In this document: piece after piece, positions 1 to 10,032 of the stretch
Position numbering within the stretch: position 1 is the stretch's first letter
Layout of the letters: the number at the start of each line of letters is the position of its first letter
Assembly (NCBI GenBank): GCA_945859605.1
Contig: OX243824.1
Span: 25,186,814 to 25,250,813 of the forward strand
Direction: 5' to 3'
Source: Lumbricus rubellus
Lineage: Eukaryota > Annelida > Clitellata > Crassiclitellata > Lumbricidae
Length of the DNA: 64,000 nucleotides
Program-made: the position numbers and the translations under genes
The notes under the pieces: generated by a model
Told to the model about the DNA's origin: nothing
What the model saw: the letters and a program-made list of their open reading frames with translations, nothing else
Databases searched by the model: none

Positions 1-320
1 TCTTCTAGGAATTTTCCAGCAATAACTGACGGCGTATGAGCGACGGTCATAATTTTGAGTGTTAGGTCCTATAATATCACGGGCTTTTGATCAGTTTCAA
101 GTTGTTTTGTTTGTGAAAGCATTCATGTGTGGCAAACCAACGGCCTTTCTCATTATGCGGGCATCTCGTAAACTGAATATAATAATAACCTCATGGTTTG
201 TGGCAAACAGGCTAACTGAATAGCCTACAATCGTGGAAAATTACAAATTTTAGCTATATTGATATCAAACTTTGCGGATAAAAAAACATCGTCGGCGTTT
301 CAGAAAATGGTCCGCGAGCC
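1..320. other. intergenic, nothing recognised
   Basis: AT-rich sequence with no credible coding region or repeat boundary. The last 8 bp (313-320, CGCGAGCC) are the left target-site copy of the element that follows. Confidence 0.5.
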
Positions 321-764
321 GGGAGCCGGACATTTACCCCCGGACATATTCCCCCCGGACATATTCCCTGCCGGACATTTACCCCCCGGACGTTTCCCCC
401 TTCCCGATTTTGACTAGGACATTTACCCCCAGGACAATTTACCCCCACTCTGTACATACTACATAGGCTATAGGTTAGGCATCGTGAGGTTCGGTTGGGG
501 TCAGGTTAGGCATCGTGAGGGTCGGTTAGGGTCAGGTTAGGCATCGTGAGGGTCGGTTAGGGTTAGTGATAGGGTTAGTGCAGTCATTCATTAACATAGG
601 TTAGGCATCGTGAGGGTTGGTTAGGTTCAGGTTAGGCATCGTGAGGGTCGGTTAGGTTCAGGAGGAGGGGAATGTCCTAGGTCCGGGGGGGAACGTCCGG
701 GGGGGTAAATGTCCGGGGGGATATGTCCGGGGGGAATATGTCCAGGGGAAATGTCCTACATCCC
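321..764. mobile_element. non-autonomous element, family A (444 bp)
   Basis: An exact 8-bp duplication CGCGAGCC flanks it (313-320, 765-772). The ends are imperfect inverted repeats: GGGAGCCGGACATTT on the left and GGGATGTAGGACATTT on the right when reversed. The left arm (to about 435) is a run of 14-19 bp units of the type GGACATTTACCCCC or GGACATATTCCCCC. The right arm (660-760) holds the same units inverted. The centre (475-655) is a degenerate ~33-bp tandem repeat built on GGTTAGGCATCGTGAGG. It has no coding capacity. The 8-bp duplication fits hAT-type mobilisation, but no matching transposase is visible, so the superfamily is inferred. Confidence 0.85.
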
Positions 765-1224
765 CGCGAGCCAGACCTTAACGCCCTTCCTTTAATATTT
801 ACGTAGTCTATCCGGGTTTGTTCGAACTTAGCTACTCTGAAAAGTCTGCTAATTACCTTGATATGGCGACGCGAAAGAACTAAAATGTTGACCGTCGTGT
901 ACAGTACCGTAGCCCGAATGTGACGATGCAAAATCCTGGCTATCCTCTGACAATTTCCGTCAATCGGTACACAGAGCAATTAAACAGCAGCATTCTGAAA
1001 ATGTCATCATTTATATTGTTCGCTTGGGGTGTCGTGCACTCTTCACCAACTCCTGAAAGAACGTTGGCCGGCCGAAGGGTTCAATCTATTGTTCATTGTG
1101 TGCAGTAGGATAACCGTTGGCCTACTTTTCGGACTCATATTATTATTATTCAAATTTCTTCTGACCTCTTGTCATGCAGCTCTGAGCCAACTTTCAGCTG
1201 ACACCATATCCGGCTTTGCTGCGT
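765..1224. other. intergenic, nothing recognised
   Basis: No conserved coding signal, RNA or element boundary seen. Short open frames across here have no recognisable domain. Confidence 0.4.
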
Positions 1225-1512
1225 TGCCAGACATTCCCGAAGGTGGCTAATTCAGAGATTCAAATCTCGGGCTAGCACGGTCCGTCCACGGGGACCTAAA
1301 TGGCGTGGCGACACTAATCATCTTCGATATGGCAGTGTAGTTCAGTATGAGAATTGTGGAAAAATAACTGGGGGTTGGCCTATGATAAACTTGAAATTGG
1401 GGTATGAAAAACATACTTTAACATGGGGCTCTAGGAAAGACTGGGGGGTTGAACCCACCATGGCCCCCAACCCACGGCAATTCTAACCCTGGTGTAGTTA
1501 AACAGTAACCAG
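1225..1512 (+). repeat. SINE-2 copy, split by a 149-bp insertion
   Basis: It begins with a B-box-like AGATTCAAATCTC, then the shared SINE-2 body CTAGCACGGTCCGTCCA and GGCGACACTAATCATC...GATATGGCAGTGT. The body resumes after 1499 with TAAACAGTAACCAG. The same body occurs near 1592-1862, 2110-2681, 2930-3025, 8040-8180 and 38745-38850. The tRNA-like B-box and the dispersed copies argue for a tRNA-derived SINE. Confidence 0.6.
1343..1491. mobile_element. hAT-like MITE (149 bp)
   Basis: An exact 8-bp target duplication GTGTAGTT (1335-1342, 1492-1499) flanks it. Termini are CAGTATGAGAATTG and, reversed, CAGGGTTAGAATTG, matching the CAG...CTG ends typical of hAT elements. It sits inside a SINE-2 copy, so it is younger than that SINE. 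Confidence 0.8.
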
Positions 1513-1591
1513 CCAGACATTCGATGCTTATGCAGTAGATTTGCTCGTTGCTGTTTAACGACGCCGCCATTTCAAACATGATTGGTGTATC

Positions 1592-1862
1592 CTAGTTCTC
1601 CTCCTCCTCCTTTATCCGGGCTTGGGACTGGCACTGAGTGCAACCAGTGGCGGAGTTTCCTCTGCAGTTGTTGTATTCGGGCTTAACGACACTGTTTCAT
1701 ATCGAAGATGATTAGTGTCGGAGGCAGAGTACAACCTCACACTCCACGTTTATATTGCGACCGAGCCACCCGCAGTAAAGATCCGAGAAATTACTCTCTG
1801 ACCGAGAATCAGACCCGGGCCGCTGGCGCGGCGAGCAAGCTACAACCCACTCGGCTACGCAA
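1592..1862 (-). repeat. SINE-2 copy with tRNA-like head
   Basis: On the minus strand this starts near 1862 with an A-box-like TAGCCGAGTGGG and a B-box-like GGGTCTGATTCT (polymerase III promoter spacing). The shared body follows (CGACACTAATCATCTTCGATATG), then a tail with CTCCGCCACTGGTTGCAC and GGATAAAGGAGGAG. This is the most complete copy of the family here. Confidence 0.6.
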
Positions 1863-2109
1863 GATCTCTCGTTTCCTCTGCATCCAGAACGCAGCGCTAT
1901 TATATACTGGTACCCAGAGCCTTCTTTCAGTAATCGAAGGCTCTGCTGGTACCTAATCAAGGAATAAGTCTTACAGATGGAAGTTAGATCGTGAGCCGTC
2001 GCTGTTCACATTGTGTCTGTCCCAAGCGTGAATAAAGGAGGAGGTCGACACAAATAATTCTTGCTACGACACAGTGTCGTTAAACAACAAAAAATATGAC
2101 TCAGATCGT

Positions 2110-2681
2110 AGGCCTACGTGAAACTCCGCCACTGTTTGTTCTTTGACAGTGCCAGTCCAAAGTCTGGATGAAGAAGGAGGGTGACGCTAATAATCTTCGT
2201 TATGATACGGTGACACGAAAAGGATTATCCCCCCAAAACCTATCCGGGGGGATGAATTAATCTATCCCCCCGGATGGAATTAACCGGTCTAGACTATCCG
2301 GGGGGATAAACCATTCTATCCCATTTTTTTAAAAATGTGTATAATTAAAACAATTATACTCTAATCAAAATTTAAAGTGACTCTAATTGTTTTAAGTGAC
2401 CTAAGCAATGCCAAGAGAAAGGCAACTCGAATTTATTTAGTGTCTCCGAGTGTTTTTAAGTGTTTTAAACGTTTTAAGTGCTATAAAACAAAGCAAAACA
2501 AATTATCTAGTAGGAATAAACATACCTGTTAGTGTCATTGTTCAAAACAAAGTAGATGAAAATTAATTTGCAAAAATAAAAGCACGCGGAAGGTTTTTTT
2601 TCGACTTTTCCTCATTTTGGGGGATACTTTTAATACGGGGGGATACTCTATTTCGTGACAACGGCATCGTTAAACTGCAAC
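2110..2681 (+). repeat. SINE-2 fragment interrupted by family C element
   Basis: The SINE-2 body (AACTCCGCCACTG, GGAGGGTGACGCTAATAATC, TATGATACGG) stops at 2210 and resumes at 2661 as ACGGCATCGTTAAACTGCAAC. The interruption is the element at 2211-2660. Removing it and one ACGG copy restores a continuous SINE-2 end. Confidence 0.65.
2211..2660. mobile_element. non-autonomous element, family C, copy 1 (450 bp)
   Basis: Flanked by the 4-bp direct repeat ACGG (2207-2210, 2661-2664). The terminal inverted repeats begin TGACACGAAAAGG on the left and TGTCACGAAATAGAG on the right when reversed, each followed by ATCCCCC. Subterminal blocks of the type CTATCCGGGGGGAT are themselves repeated in both orientations. 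It is very similar along its length to 6309-6757. No coding capacity. The superfamily is not recognised; a 4-bp target is seen in several cut-and-paste groups. Confidence 0.85.
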
Positions 2682-2869
2682 CAGGGCTTTTTTGAACGCG
2701 CAGTTGTACACAAAATGTGCAGTTCTAAATGATTTGTGCAGTTGTAGAAGCACTTCTGTGCAGTAAACTAGCACAAAGGTCATTGTCCTCCGATTGGAAG
2801 TAATTTACCATGGAGGATAGGAAAGGAAAGGAGTTGTGCAGTTCTAAGAATTCCTTAAAAACAGTCTTG
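2682..2869. mobile_element. hAT-like MITE, family D (188 bp)
   Basis: Starts CAGGGCTTTTTTGAACG and ends CTTAAAAACAGTCTTG (a decayed ...CCCTG). Near-perfect 8-bp duplication: ACTGCAAC (2674-2681) and ACTGAAAC (2870-2877). Inside are the family signatures AACTGCACA/TGTGCAGTT and GTCCTCCGATTGGAAGTAA. Other copies lie at 40939-41132 and 43185-43391, with a half copy at 62361-62403. Confidence 0.8.
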
Positions 2870-2929
2870 ACTGAAACTAAAACTTAGATTGTGTACTAAT
2901 TATTATTATTGATCGATTAATAATGCATT

Positions 2930-3025
2930 GCCTAACTCCGCCACTTTTCGTCCTCTGGGAGAGCCAGTCTCAAGCATGGATAAAGGAGGAGGGCGACACC
3001 AATCATCTTTTATATGACCGCTACA
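2930..3025 (+). repeat. SINE-2 tail fragment
   Basis: Matches the family tail: AACTCCGCCACTT, AGCCAGTCTCAAGC, GGATAAAGGAGGAGGGCGAC and ACCAATCATC. No head is present. Confidence 0.55.
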
Positions 3026-3029
3026 CAGA

Positions 3030-3803
3030 AACAAGACTTAGATCGCGTGGTTAGGTAATGGACAACAGCTGAAAATAACAGATTTCCTGGCTATATTAAA
3101 ATTTAATTATAGGGCCTAATATATGTAATTAGGCTTACCGCACTTTACCAATTTACTAGATCATTGTTCTGTCGACAAAGTCCACATAACATCTTCCTTG
3201 ACCATGAACTTAAGCTTACCTTTCGTGAACACTTAGATCTAAGTCACGTGTGTCGTAGTCTACGTCAACTGCTGTGTGCAGTTGCCTTAATATCCGTTCG
3301 TTTTTTCCAAATGCCGCACTTGCTCTTATTCGTATGTTTGCTATTCAAGAAATTACTATTGCAACTATATATACTAGGCCTGCTGCTGGGCGTATTTTAC
3401 TATACTTTAATTATGGGCGTGTTGTTGGCTTGTCTCACACTACCATTAGGCCTACATTAATTTTGTAAATGCAATTGTGTCTCGCATTATAACGCGCGGC
3501 GCATGCCACGGCTTTATTCTCTTTCTGTTTTGGTCTGGCGATGCTCTGTTGGGTGAGAACATTATGCCCATGTGAAGCCCGCTCGCTGGTGGGAATGCGC
3601 AGGAACGATAGGCCATTATAATACAGGTCGTGCTACTTGTGTTGCAATTCGCCAGTGCGCAGTCGATAGCGTGACAGTGAGCGGGAGCACTGGGTGACCA
3701 AGATATGCTTCTCTCACACTTTACCATTACTAGTGACTCACGCATGGCAACCCAAGCGATTGTGGGTCGCTTTCAACACTCTGCGTACCCACTACCCACC
3801 CTG
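3030..3803. other. intergenic, nothing recognised
   Basis: Open frames at 3164-3460 and 3452-3745 are short and low in complexity of signal, with no domain I recognise. No repeat boundaries seen. Confidence 0.4.
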
Positions 3804-4320
3804 CTGTTTTGCCTCCTCTGACAACAGTTACTGTTAGCTCTATTGACAGACTGCAACTCGCTCTACTGACACGCTTTGACGTACATGTACCATGGGATTG
3901 TATTGCATTGTTGAAGTCGATTTAAAAAGCACCTTGTAGTCATACCTACATGTAAGAAGCCTTGCATGGATAGGCCTAGGTCTATTTATTATTTTGTCTG
4001 TTTCTTTGCAGCAGGCCTACTTAAACACCAAACTGTTTTGCCTACTCTGACAACTGTTAGTGCTATTGACAGATTGCAACTCGCTCTACTGACACGCTTT
4101 GACGTACTACATGTACCATGGGATTGTTTTGCATTGTTGAAGTCGATTTATAAAGCCCCTTGTAGTCATACCTAAGAAGCCTTGCATGGATAGGCCTAGG
4201 TCTATTTATTATTTTGTCTGTTTCTTTGCAATAGGTCTACTTAACCCTTTAATGCTGAGAGTGTAGTAAAATGTATGGGAAATCCTATACCCTCCAGCAT
4301 TAAAGGGTTAAACACCAAAC
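3804..4320. repeat. ~229-bp tandem duplication
   Basis: The unit beginning CTGTTTTGCCT occurs at 3804 and again at 4033, with high identity through TATTTATTATTTTGTCTG. The second copy carries a 68-bp insertion at its TTAA. The first carries a 6-bp CATGTA insertion (TACATGTA, 3947-3954) where the second has a bare TA (4173-4174). Confidence 0.85.
4241..4312. mobile_element. piggyBac-like MITE with TTAA duplication
   Basis: TTAA flanks both ends (4241-4244, 4309-4312) and the termini are inverted (CCCTTTAATGCTG and, reversed, CCCTTTAATGCTGG). The tandem neighbour has the empty site CTACTTAAACACC near 4018-4029, so the insertion and the TTAA duplication can be read directly. TTAA targeting is the hallmark of piggyBac-type elements; this one is far too short to encode anything. 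Confidence 0.8.
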
Positions 4321-4547
4321 AGACCAATATAAGACTTTCGTCATTTAGCCAAGTGATTTTCACACAATGTCATTTCGCGAAGTTAAAAATTATAAACGTA
4401 CAGGAAAAACCATGATACATGTAATTACACATGGAAGCACATGCGAATCGTCCATCAGTTTTCCTGTTTATAAAGGAAAGACACATCTAGCGTATACATA
4501 TCAAATTTTGTCTTTTGTGTGATGTAAAATATGGACCTTCTCATTCT

Positions 4548-4664
4548 CTTGGGGGATAATGTCCTACCCTGGGGGAAAACTGTCCGGGGAACTTTTGTCC
4601 GGGGGGATAATGTCCAGGGGAAAATGTCCGGGGTGGGTGGAAATGTCCGTTTCCCGACTCTGTG
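4548..4664. mobile_element. one-armed family A fragment
   Basis: A run of inverted family A units (GGGGGATAATGTCC, GGGGAAAATGTCC, GGTGGAAATGTCC) ending TTTCCC, with no opposing arm and no target duplication that I can find. Probably a decayed or partial copy. Confidence 0.55.
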
Positions 4665-5749
4665 GCCTGGGTCCTTCATCAGCTCATGGATAAACTAGCA
4701 CCCAAAAAGTCCGCGTCTTATGGGCTACGTCAGGTCTCTGTTTTTGATCCCCTCTCCGATCTTGTCTCGTTTCTTGCTCTCCTATGCTGACAGTAGGCCT
4801 ACTCTTTCGTGATTATGGTCTACGCTCGCAACAAATGGGTTGCTTAATAATTATTATCCACATTCCTTTAACAACAACAACTTCCGCGGCGACCATAATT
4901 GATTGTCTGGTGTGGACGTTTAACAAACATGGCTTGTCTGAACAGGTTGTATCCAAGGTTCTTCCAATACATTCACGTGTACACTTAAGACTTGTTAGTG
5001 CCATTCGATTAATCATTTCTGATGCTAGGATTTGTTAGTGTCATTTAAGGATGCTCTTAATGTCGTTCACATCTAAAATTATATTTCCAATAAACGATAG
5101 CTGTGGGCAACTTCGGACTGCTAAATTAATGTAGGCTAATTAGATATTGGATCCGGAGTTTAATGGCGGCTTAATTATGACAACAAAAGACTTATTTGGC
5201 ATAGGACAGCAGATTTAAATTCCTATTAATGTTACTAGATGTACGCTATCAAGGTTCTTCGAATACACTTGGCAAGCTATAGTTTCAACAGACATGTCAG
5301 ATGCCAGCTGCGCTGGTCGACTAGGCATGCGACGTCACGGCACCCCACTCCGATTCACGCATATTCATAACCCCCTCAGCGGCGCGACCTGTGTGTCTAT
5401 AGATCTTGGGTTGTATCAGTCTGTCAGACAATGAACCATGCCTGACCACTGACCAGTGACGAATTCCGCACATTTCTCTACCAGAGTGCAAACCAACGGT
5501 AATTGGTGGCTCCACCTGACGCGGGACGCTCTTCAAAAGCGCAGGCAAACAGACAGGTGTGAAGAAAACGGCGAATCGTCTGTAACGAAGGGCATCCCGA
5601 TTCCTCTTCACCTGTTAAATAACTTCGCACACGTCATAGACATCTCTCCAGCTACATTTCTTACTCATTACCAGATTTTAGATTTTCAAGACAGAACATT
5701 TCTTTGCGAGTACAACACAAGAAGGTCAGACAGAAATCCATAAGTATAC
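4665..5749. other. intergenic, nothing recognised
   Basis: Roughly 1.1 kb with only short open frames lacking recognisable domains. No tandem repeat or element boundary identified. Confidence 0.4.
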
Positions 5750-5757
5750 TGTTGTCA

Positions 5758-6123
5758 GGAATGTAGGACATTTCCCCCGGACATATTCCCCCCGGACATT
5801 TCCCCGGACATTAACCCCCGGACGTTCTCCCCCGACCTAGGCCATCCCTTCCATAAGGGTCCCTATGTTAATGAATGACAGCACTAACCCTATCACTAAC
5901 CCTAACCGACCCTCACGATGTCTAACCTGACTCTAACCGACCCTCACCATGCCTAACCTGAACCTAATCACCCTCACGATGTCTAACCTATATTTACAGA
6001 GGAGGGAAATTGTCCGGGGGGTAAATGTCCTAGTCAAAAACTGGGGGAGAACGTCCGGGGGTAATTGTCCGGAGGGAATATGCCCGGTGTGGAATATGTC
6101 CGAGGGGTAAATGTCCGGCTCCC
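5758..6123. mobile_element. non-autonomous element, family A (366 bp)
   Basis: Exact 8-bp duplication TGTTGTCA (5750-5757, 6124-6131). Left end GGAATGTAGGACATTT, right end reversed GGGAGCCGGACATTT, the same pair as 321-764 but in opposite orientation. C-rich units on the left, G-rich on the right, and the same ~33-bp inner repeat (CTAACCGACCCTCACGATG) between them. Confidence 0.85.
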
Positions 6124-6308
6124 TGTTGTCAGAGGCATTTTCAAGTTAGGGAAAGAATGTCTATACTCGAAACTTTAGCACACAGCGCCGGTGAAGAAGC
6201 TGGTCCCATGGCTTGACTTTTGTGGGCCCTGAGAAATTCTCAAAGATTTACACATGTACATTGCATTAAATTTCGACCTACTTGTGAGCTCTGGGTATAA
6301 ATGGCCGG

Positions 6309-6757
6309 TGTCACGAAAAGGAGTATCCCCCCTAAAGCTATCCGGTGGGATGGATTAATCTACCCCCCGGATGGAATTAACCGGTCTAGACTATCCGGGG
6401 GGATAAACCATTCTATCCCATTTTTTGAAAAATGTGAATAATTAAAACAATTATACTCTAATCAAAATTTAAAGCGACTCTAATTGTTTTAAGTGACCTA
6501 AGCAATGCCAAGAGAAAGACAACTCGAATTTATTTAGTGTCTCCGAGTGTTTTTAAGTGTTTTAAACGTTTCAAGTGCTATAAAAACAAAGCAAAACAAA
6601 GTATCTAGTAGGAATAAACATACCTGTTAGTGTAATTGTTCAAAACAAAGCAGATGAAAATTAATTTGCAAAACTAAAAGCACGCGTAAGTGTTTTTTCT
6701 ACTTTTCCTCATTTTGGGGGATACTTTTAATACGGGGGGATACTCTATTTTGTGACA
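6309..6757. mobile_element. non-autonomous element, family C, copy 2 (449 bp)
   Basis: Flanked by CCGG (6305-6308, 6758-6761). Ends TGTCACGAAAAGGAG and, reversed, TGTCACAAAATAGAG. It aligns with 2211-2660 over its whole length with few differences. Both copies share a target of the form NCGG, which suggests a preference. Confidence 0.85.
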
Positions 6758-7038
6758 CCGGCAGAAGATTTGAAAAGGTTACGGGGTCAGTTTCTTGCAA
6801 GATGCAATGAGGGTCAAGTGTCAAGTGAGCTTGACTGTCAGTCTGTCAACTGATCGTAGTGGGCGACAAGATAAGGCTGAAGTCAGCAGGCTGATCAGAA
6901 CAGGAAGATGATTGTGTGTAGTAGGCCAGAGTAAGACCGGTGAATTATTGACTGAACTAAATTCGAGGAATAAAATGGAACCAGTGAAGATGTATGATCA
7001 AACACAGAATCGTGTGATGTGGTCGGTGAAAATCCGGA

Positions 7039-7130
7039 CGGTGGTCAACTTAATTAGACAACGGTGGTCAACTTAATTAGACAACGGTGGTCAACTTAAT
7101 TAGACAACGGTGGTCAACTTAATTAGACAA
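7039..7130. repeat. 4 x 23-bp perfect tandem repeat
   Basis: The unit CGGTGGTCAACTTAATTAG followed by ACAA starts at 7039, 7062, 7085 and 7108. The four copies are identical, so the expansion is recent. Confidence 0.95.
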
Positions 7131-7300
7131 CTGGAACGTGCAGAAGCTTCAGCACTGGTCAGCGACAATATCACAGAACAACACACCAGAGTAGACTACA
7201 TGTGGATTCCTCAGAACATTCAATCGTCAGGCGCAGCACCCGACGTGTCACTTGAGACTTGGAAAGATACCACACGACGATCAGCCCCAGTTATCAGAAG

Positions 7301-7381
7301 TGGGGTACGAAAATTTCCCCTGGACATATTCCCCAAGGACATATTCCCCGGGCATGTACCAGAGGGGAATGTCCGACACCC
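7301..7381. mobile_element. miniature family A derivative (~80 bp)
   Basis: Opposing ends GGGTACGAAAATTTCCCC and, reversed, GGGTGTCGGACATTCCCC enclose only two or three family A units. Flanks ATCAGAAG (7293-7300) and ATCTTAAG (7382-7389) match at 6 of 8 positions, so a decayed duplication is possible. Confidence 0.5.
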
Positions 7382-7399
7382 ATCTTAAGTGGCATCTAT

Positions 7400-7560
7400 A
7401 GTAGCCTAGGCCTACTGGAACGATATTCTGAGAGCTTTCCTAAGCCTCTAAAGCACAGCATCTTGAGGATTTTATATGCCAGAATAAAACCTGCAGAACT
7501 TTTCAGAGGGACGCGTAGTCTGCCTTATCTTCAGTCAAAATTGATATCGTTATTTTGAAG
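7400..7560. repeat. segmental duplicate of ~17080-17260
   Basis: The stretch ATTCTGAGAGC...CACAGCATCTTGAGG...GCAGAAC...TTGATATC also occurs near 17090-17230. Both lie 1.3-1.8 kb beyond the 3' end of a GT15 copy, so they mark the outer part of the duplicated GT15 unit. Confidence 0.6.
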
Positions 7561-7561
7561 A

Positions 7562-7648
7562 TTATGCAAATGAGTATGATGATCATGCAAACGAGTGTGA
7601 TGAATATGCAAATGAGTGTGATTATTATGCAAATGAGTGTGATGATTA
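7562..7648. repeat. 4 x 21-bp tandem repeat with octamer motifs
   Basis: ATGCAAA begins at 7564, 7585, 7606 and 7627, exactly 21 bp apart. Three of the four are the full ATGCAAAT octamer recognised by POU-class factors; the second is ATGCAAAC. A regulatory role is inference only. Confidence 0.75.
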
Positions 7649-7649
7649 T

Positions 7650-8040
7650 GTCGATAACTGCTTTCAAATAATTACACTTTGAGAGGTCGTTAGCGTCACC
7701 AACTAGTTGCGCTTTGTAGGCCAGAAGACGATCTTGTAATCATGGATGCGCGCAATGATGGAAAGCCAGTTCAAGACTTCGTGTATTTGCAGAGATAATG
7801 GTCAAATCTAGGCTATAAGCCCAGCTGAGGTATTTAAGCCTTATTGAAGGGGAAAAGCGCTGCATCGGGAGGATCATACGGAGTTAGTTGCAGTATTCTA
7901 GACGCCGTAGGCGGCTGGAACAGACAAACGAAGGAGCGATGGTGGTAAAGAGAGAGGGATAGAGCGATAGTTTGATTGCTCTGGACCGCCTCAGTTGATA
8001 AAAACAGGAGCGGTTCAGGTTAGACAATTACTCACTCGCT
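7650..8040. other. intergenic, nothing recognised
   Basis: No gene or clear repeat seen. Confidence 0.4.
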
Positions 8041-8182
8041 TGTCTACACAGGTAAGGTCGTTGCACGCTACTTTGTGAAAGAGAGCGTTCGGGCCGTGGT
8101 TCGATTCCCGAAGAGCTAGCACGAGCTAGCACGGTCCGTCCACGTGGCGACCCTAATCATCTTCAATATGGCAGTGTCGTTT
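8040..8182 (+). repeat. SINE-2 copy
   Basis: B-box-like GTGGTTCGATTCCCG is followed by GCTAGCACGGTCCGTCCA and GGCGACCCTAATCATC...GGCAGTGTCGTTTAA, the SINE-2 body. The A-box is less clear than in the 1592-1862 copy. Confidence 0.6.
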
Positions 8183-8818
8183 AATACGTGTATGTAAAAA
8201 TATCTTCGTTTAGACAAATCAGGGTGACACACTGCACCCAGTTACATGTCGATGCACTTTAAAAATAACAACAAAATAATGTAATGTGAAGATAACCATA
8301 TCTTTAATGGGCGACAAAAAGAACCCTAGGAATAAAGTTTATAACATCTTTAACTGGTTGAACAAAAGGATGCGGTCTTGGGCGTAAGTTCTGTTGTAGG
8401 TGGTTTTTGCTAGAGGTGAAAAAAGGTTCCTCAGGACATTATTGACATTTAGCATTACATTACGAAGCAGCCCAGCATCAGCTCCCGCAACTAATTAGGT
8501 TAGACAATAATTATAGACATGTGTTCCGTGCACGTGACGAGGGAATCTGGTGTGACACCCGGGTAACGGGCACTGGAGAGGTGTGCATAAAAGTGTGCAG
8601 GGTATTTCTTAGTCAGTGATAGAAAGTCATGTTTGGCAGTTGTCTAACCCAAGACCATGAATTTTGATTGTGTAAAGGCCAATGAAAATGTCATTTTCTC
8701 CGACTGGGGTAGCCCACTGCAGTGACCCATAGATACACCGATGAGACAAAGAGGACTCTTTCTTTGACAATTTTTTTGTTATGTGGTATGCACAATGAAA
8801 TAATTGAAAATCCTTCTG
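8183..8818. other. 3' flank of GT15 copy 1
   Basis: Non-coding. A short stretch near 8692 (CATTTTCTCCGACTGG) has counterparts near 18840 and 25383 beside GT15 copies 3 and 4, showing that the 3' flanks were duplicated with the genes. Confidence 0.45.
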
Positions 8819-9880
8819 TTAATTTCTAAATCTTTGGTGTTCGTATGCAATGTCCTTGAAACGATGTGTTTGGTTCCTAGGAACAAACATGGAAACGGCA
8901 ATTGTTTTTATAGGTGCGTCTCCCCATCGATTGTAATATATTCCACCAAGTCTGTCGATGTAATGTATATAGTTTTGATAGTCAACAGATAGCCAAAATG
9001 ACAACCGCGATATTTCAAAGTTGTTATAGAAAATTCTGTATTTCTGCCATTGTTTGAAAAAGGTGGCGTTAAACTTTGTCGTAGTATTTCGAATGTAAAA
9101 CTCGGCACTCTCCCATAGATCCATAGTACATGCCGGGGAATCACTAATAACAATGGCGTATCCATATTGAAGATTGTTGTTCCGCATGTATTCGAACACA
9201 TCGTAATCAATAGGTCGAAGAATCTTCGAATCGTCATCAAGTCTCCATACAAATTCAAAACCACGAATTATGGCATGTTCGTATATCAGTTTCGAATGAA
9301 ACCGACACATGTGCCTGTATCCAAGATGGGCATGACAAGAACGTTGCGTCAAATTCATCGGCAAAAAGTCCGGTAATTCAAAGCTTACCGATTGAAAGTA
9401 AACAGTTGAATTGGTGCTTGATCGTATTTTCAGACGTGCGACATTACAGGACGGTTCTTTTTCGTGAAAAATCACGATCGGGTACTGAAACTTGTTATTG
9501 AAATGTTTATCAAGAAGAACAAGCGAATGAACGAGGTTGCTAATGTTTCTAAATCTAACGAGAAAATAAATGAAAGCTTTCGGTTTTTTCGCCGGCCAAC
9601 GTTGATGCTGTCTCTGTAATAGAAGATAGTCCTGATCGAAATAATGTAAATTCGTTTGCTTTGGATGATGGAATCGTGCGACTTCCAGTGAATTGAGCGA
9701 CTTCTTTGTCATGTTCAAGCATGTTGTCTCAGCTTCTCTACTGAGGAATTTGATATTTAATATAACGGCTGTTTTTCCATACATATGCAACAAGGAAGCC
9801 AATATCAAAACCACTGCCACCGTTGCAAAGAAATATAAATGTATCCGTTTCATTTTCCATAGAGAAACCGCACAGTGCAT
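8819..9880 (-). CDS. GT15 (KRE2/MNT1-like) glycosyltransferase, copy 1, intact
   Basis: 353 residues, single exon. The layout is Golgi type II: short basic tail, a membrane anchor at about residues 13-33 and a lumenal domain with several N-glycosylation sequons. Residues ~95-350 match the GT15 pattern: LGYRHMCRF (186-194), WRLDDDSKI (212-220), YNNFEIS (285-291) and GGIYYNRWGDAP (312-323), then HRFKDIAYEH near the C-terminus. In fungal members these blocks read SYRHMCRF, WRxEPD, WSNFEI and GGFFYERWGDAP, and transfer mannose from GDP-mannose with Mn2+. Here the metal-binding EPD position is DDD. The glutamate of NFEI, a proposed catalytic residue in yeast Mnt1, is kept. Mannosyl transfer is inferred from the family. 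The start could also be Met10 (KMKRIH), which matches the other copies better. A 5'-UTR acceptor lies near 10018. Confidence 0.9.
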   Translation of the reverse strand: MHCAVSLWKMKRIHLYFFATVAVVLILASLLHMYGKTAVILNIKFLSREAETTCLNMTKKSLNSLEVARFHHPKQTNLHYFDQDYLLLQRQHQRWPAKKPKAFIYFLVRFRNISNLVHSLVLLDKHFNNKFQYPIVIFHEKEPSCNVARLKIRSSTNSTVYFQSVSFELPDFLPMNLTQRSCHAHLGYRHMCRFHSKLIYEHAIIRGFEFVWRLDDDSKILRPIDYDVFEYMRNNNLQYGYAIVISDSPACTMDLWESAEFYIRNTTTKFNATFFKQWQKYRIFYNNFEISRLSFWLSVDYQNYIHYIDRLGGIYYNRWGDAPIKTIAVSMFVPRNQTHRFKDIAYEHQRFRN

Positions 9881-10016
9881 GCACGGGTTATGAGACAGGA
9901 GCTACCAAACTGATTATTATAATTATTGAACTGATGCCATTTTCCCTGATGCCTGTTCCTTTTATCATGTTTGATTGGTAAAGCTGAAAATATCGAGCAG
10001 AATGTCTTTGATCTAG

Positions 10017-10032
10017 TCTGAAAATGAAACAT
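10017..10032 (-). other. splice acceptor upstream of GT15 copy 1
   Basis: On the minus strand: GTTTCATTTTCAG, then ACTAGATCAAAGAC. The same pyrimidine tract, AG and following bases recur before all four copies (near 10018, 14486, 20103, 26730), so each coding exon probably follows a 5'-UTR intron. Confidence 0.65.

Noticed and set aside
475..660. GGTTAGGGTTAG sequence as an interstitial telomere
   Set aside because: It is part of a ~33-bp internal repeat (GGTTAGGCATCGTGAGG) of the family A element, also found at 5875-5990; there is no (TTAGGG)n run.
5321..5743. Opposed ~95-residue frames
   Set aside because: No anchor, domain or paralogue in the window, and the two frames overlap on opposite strands; chance open frames.
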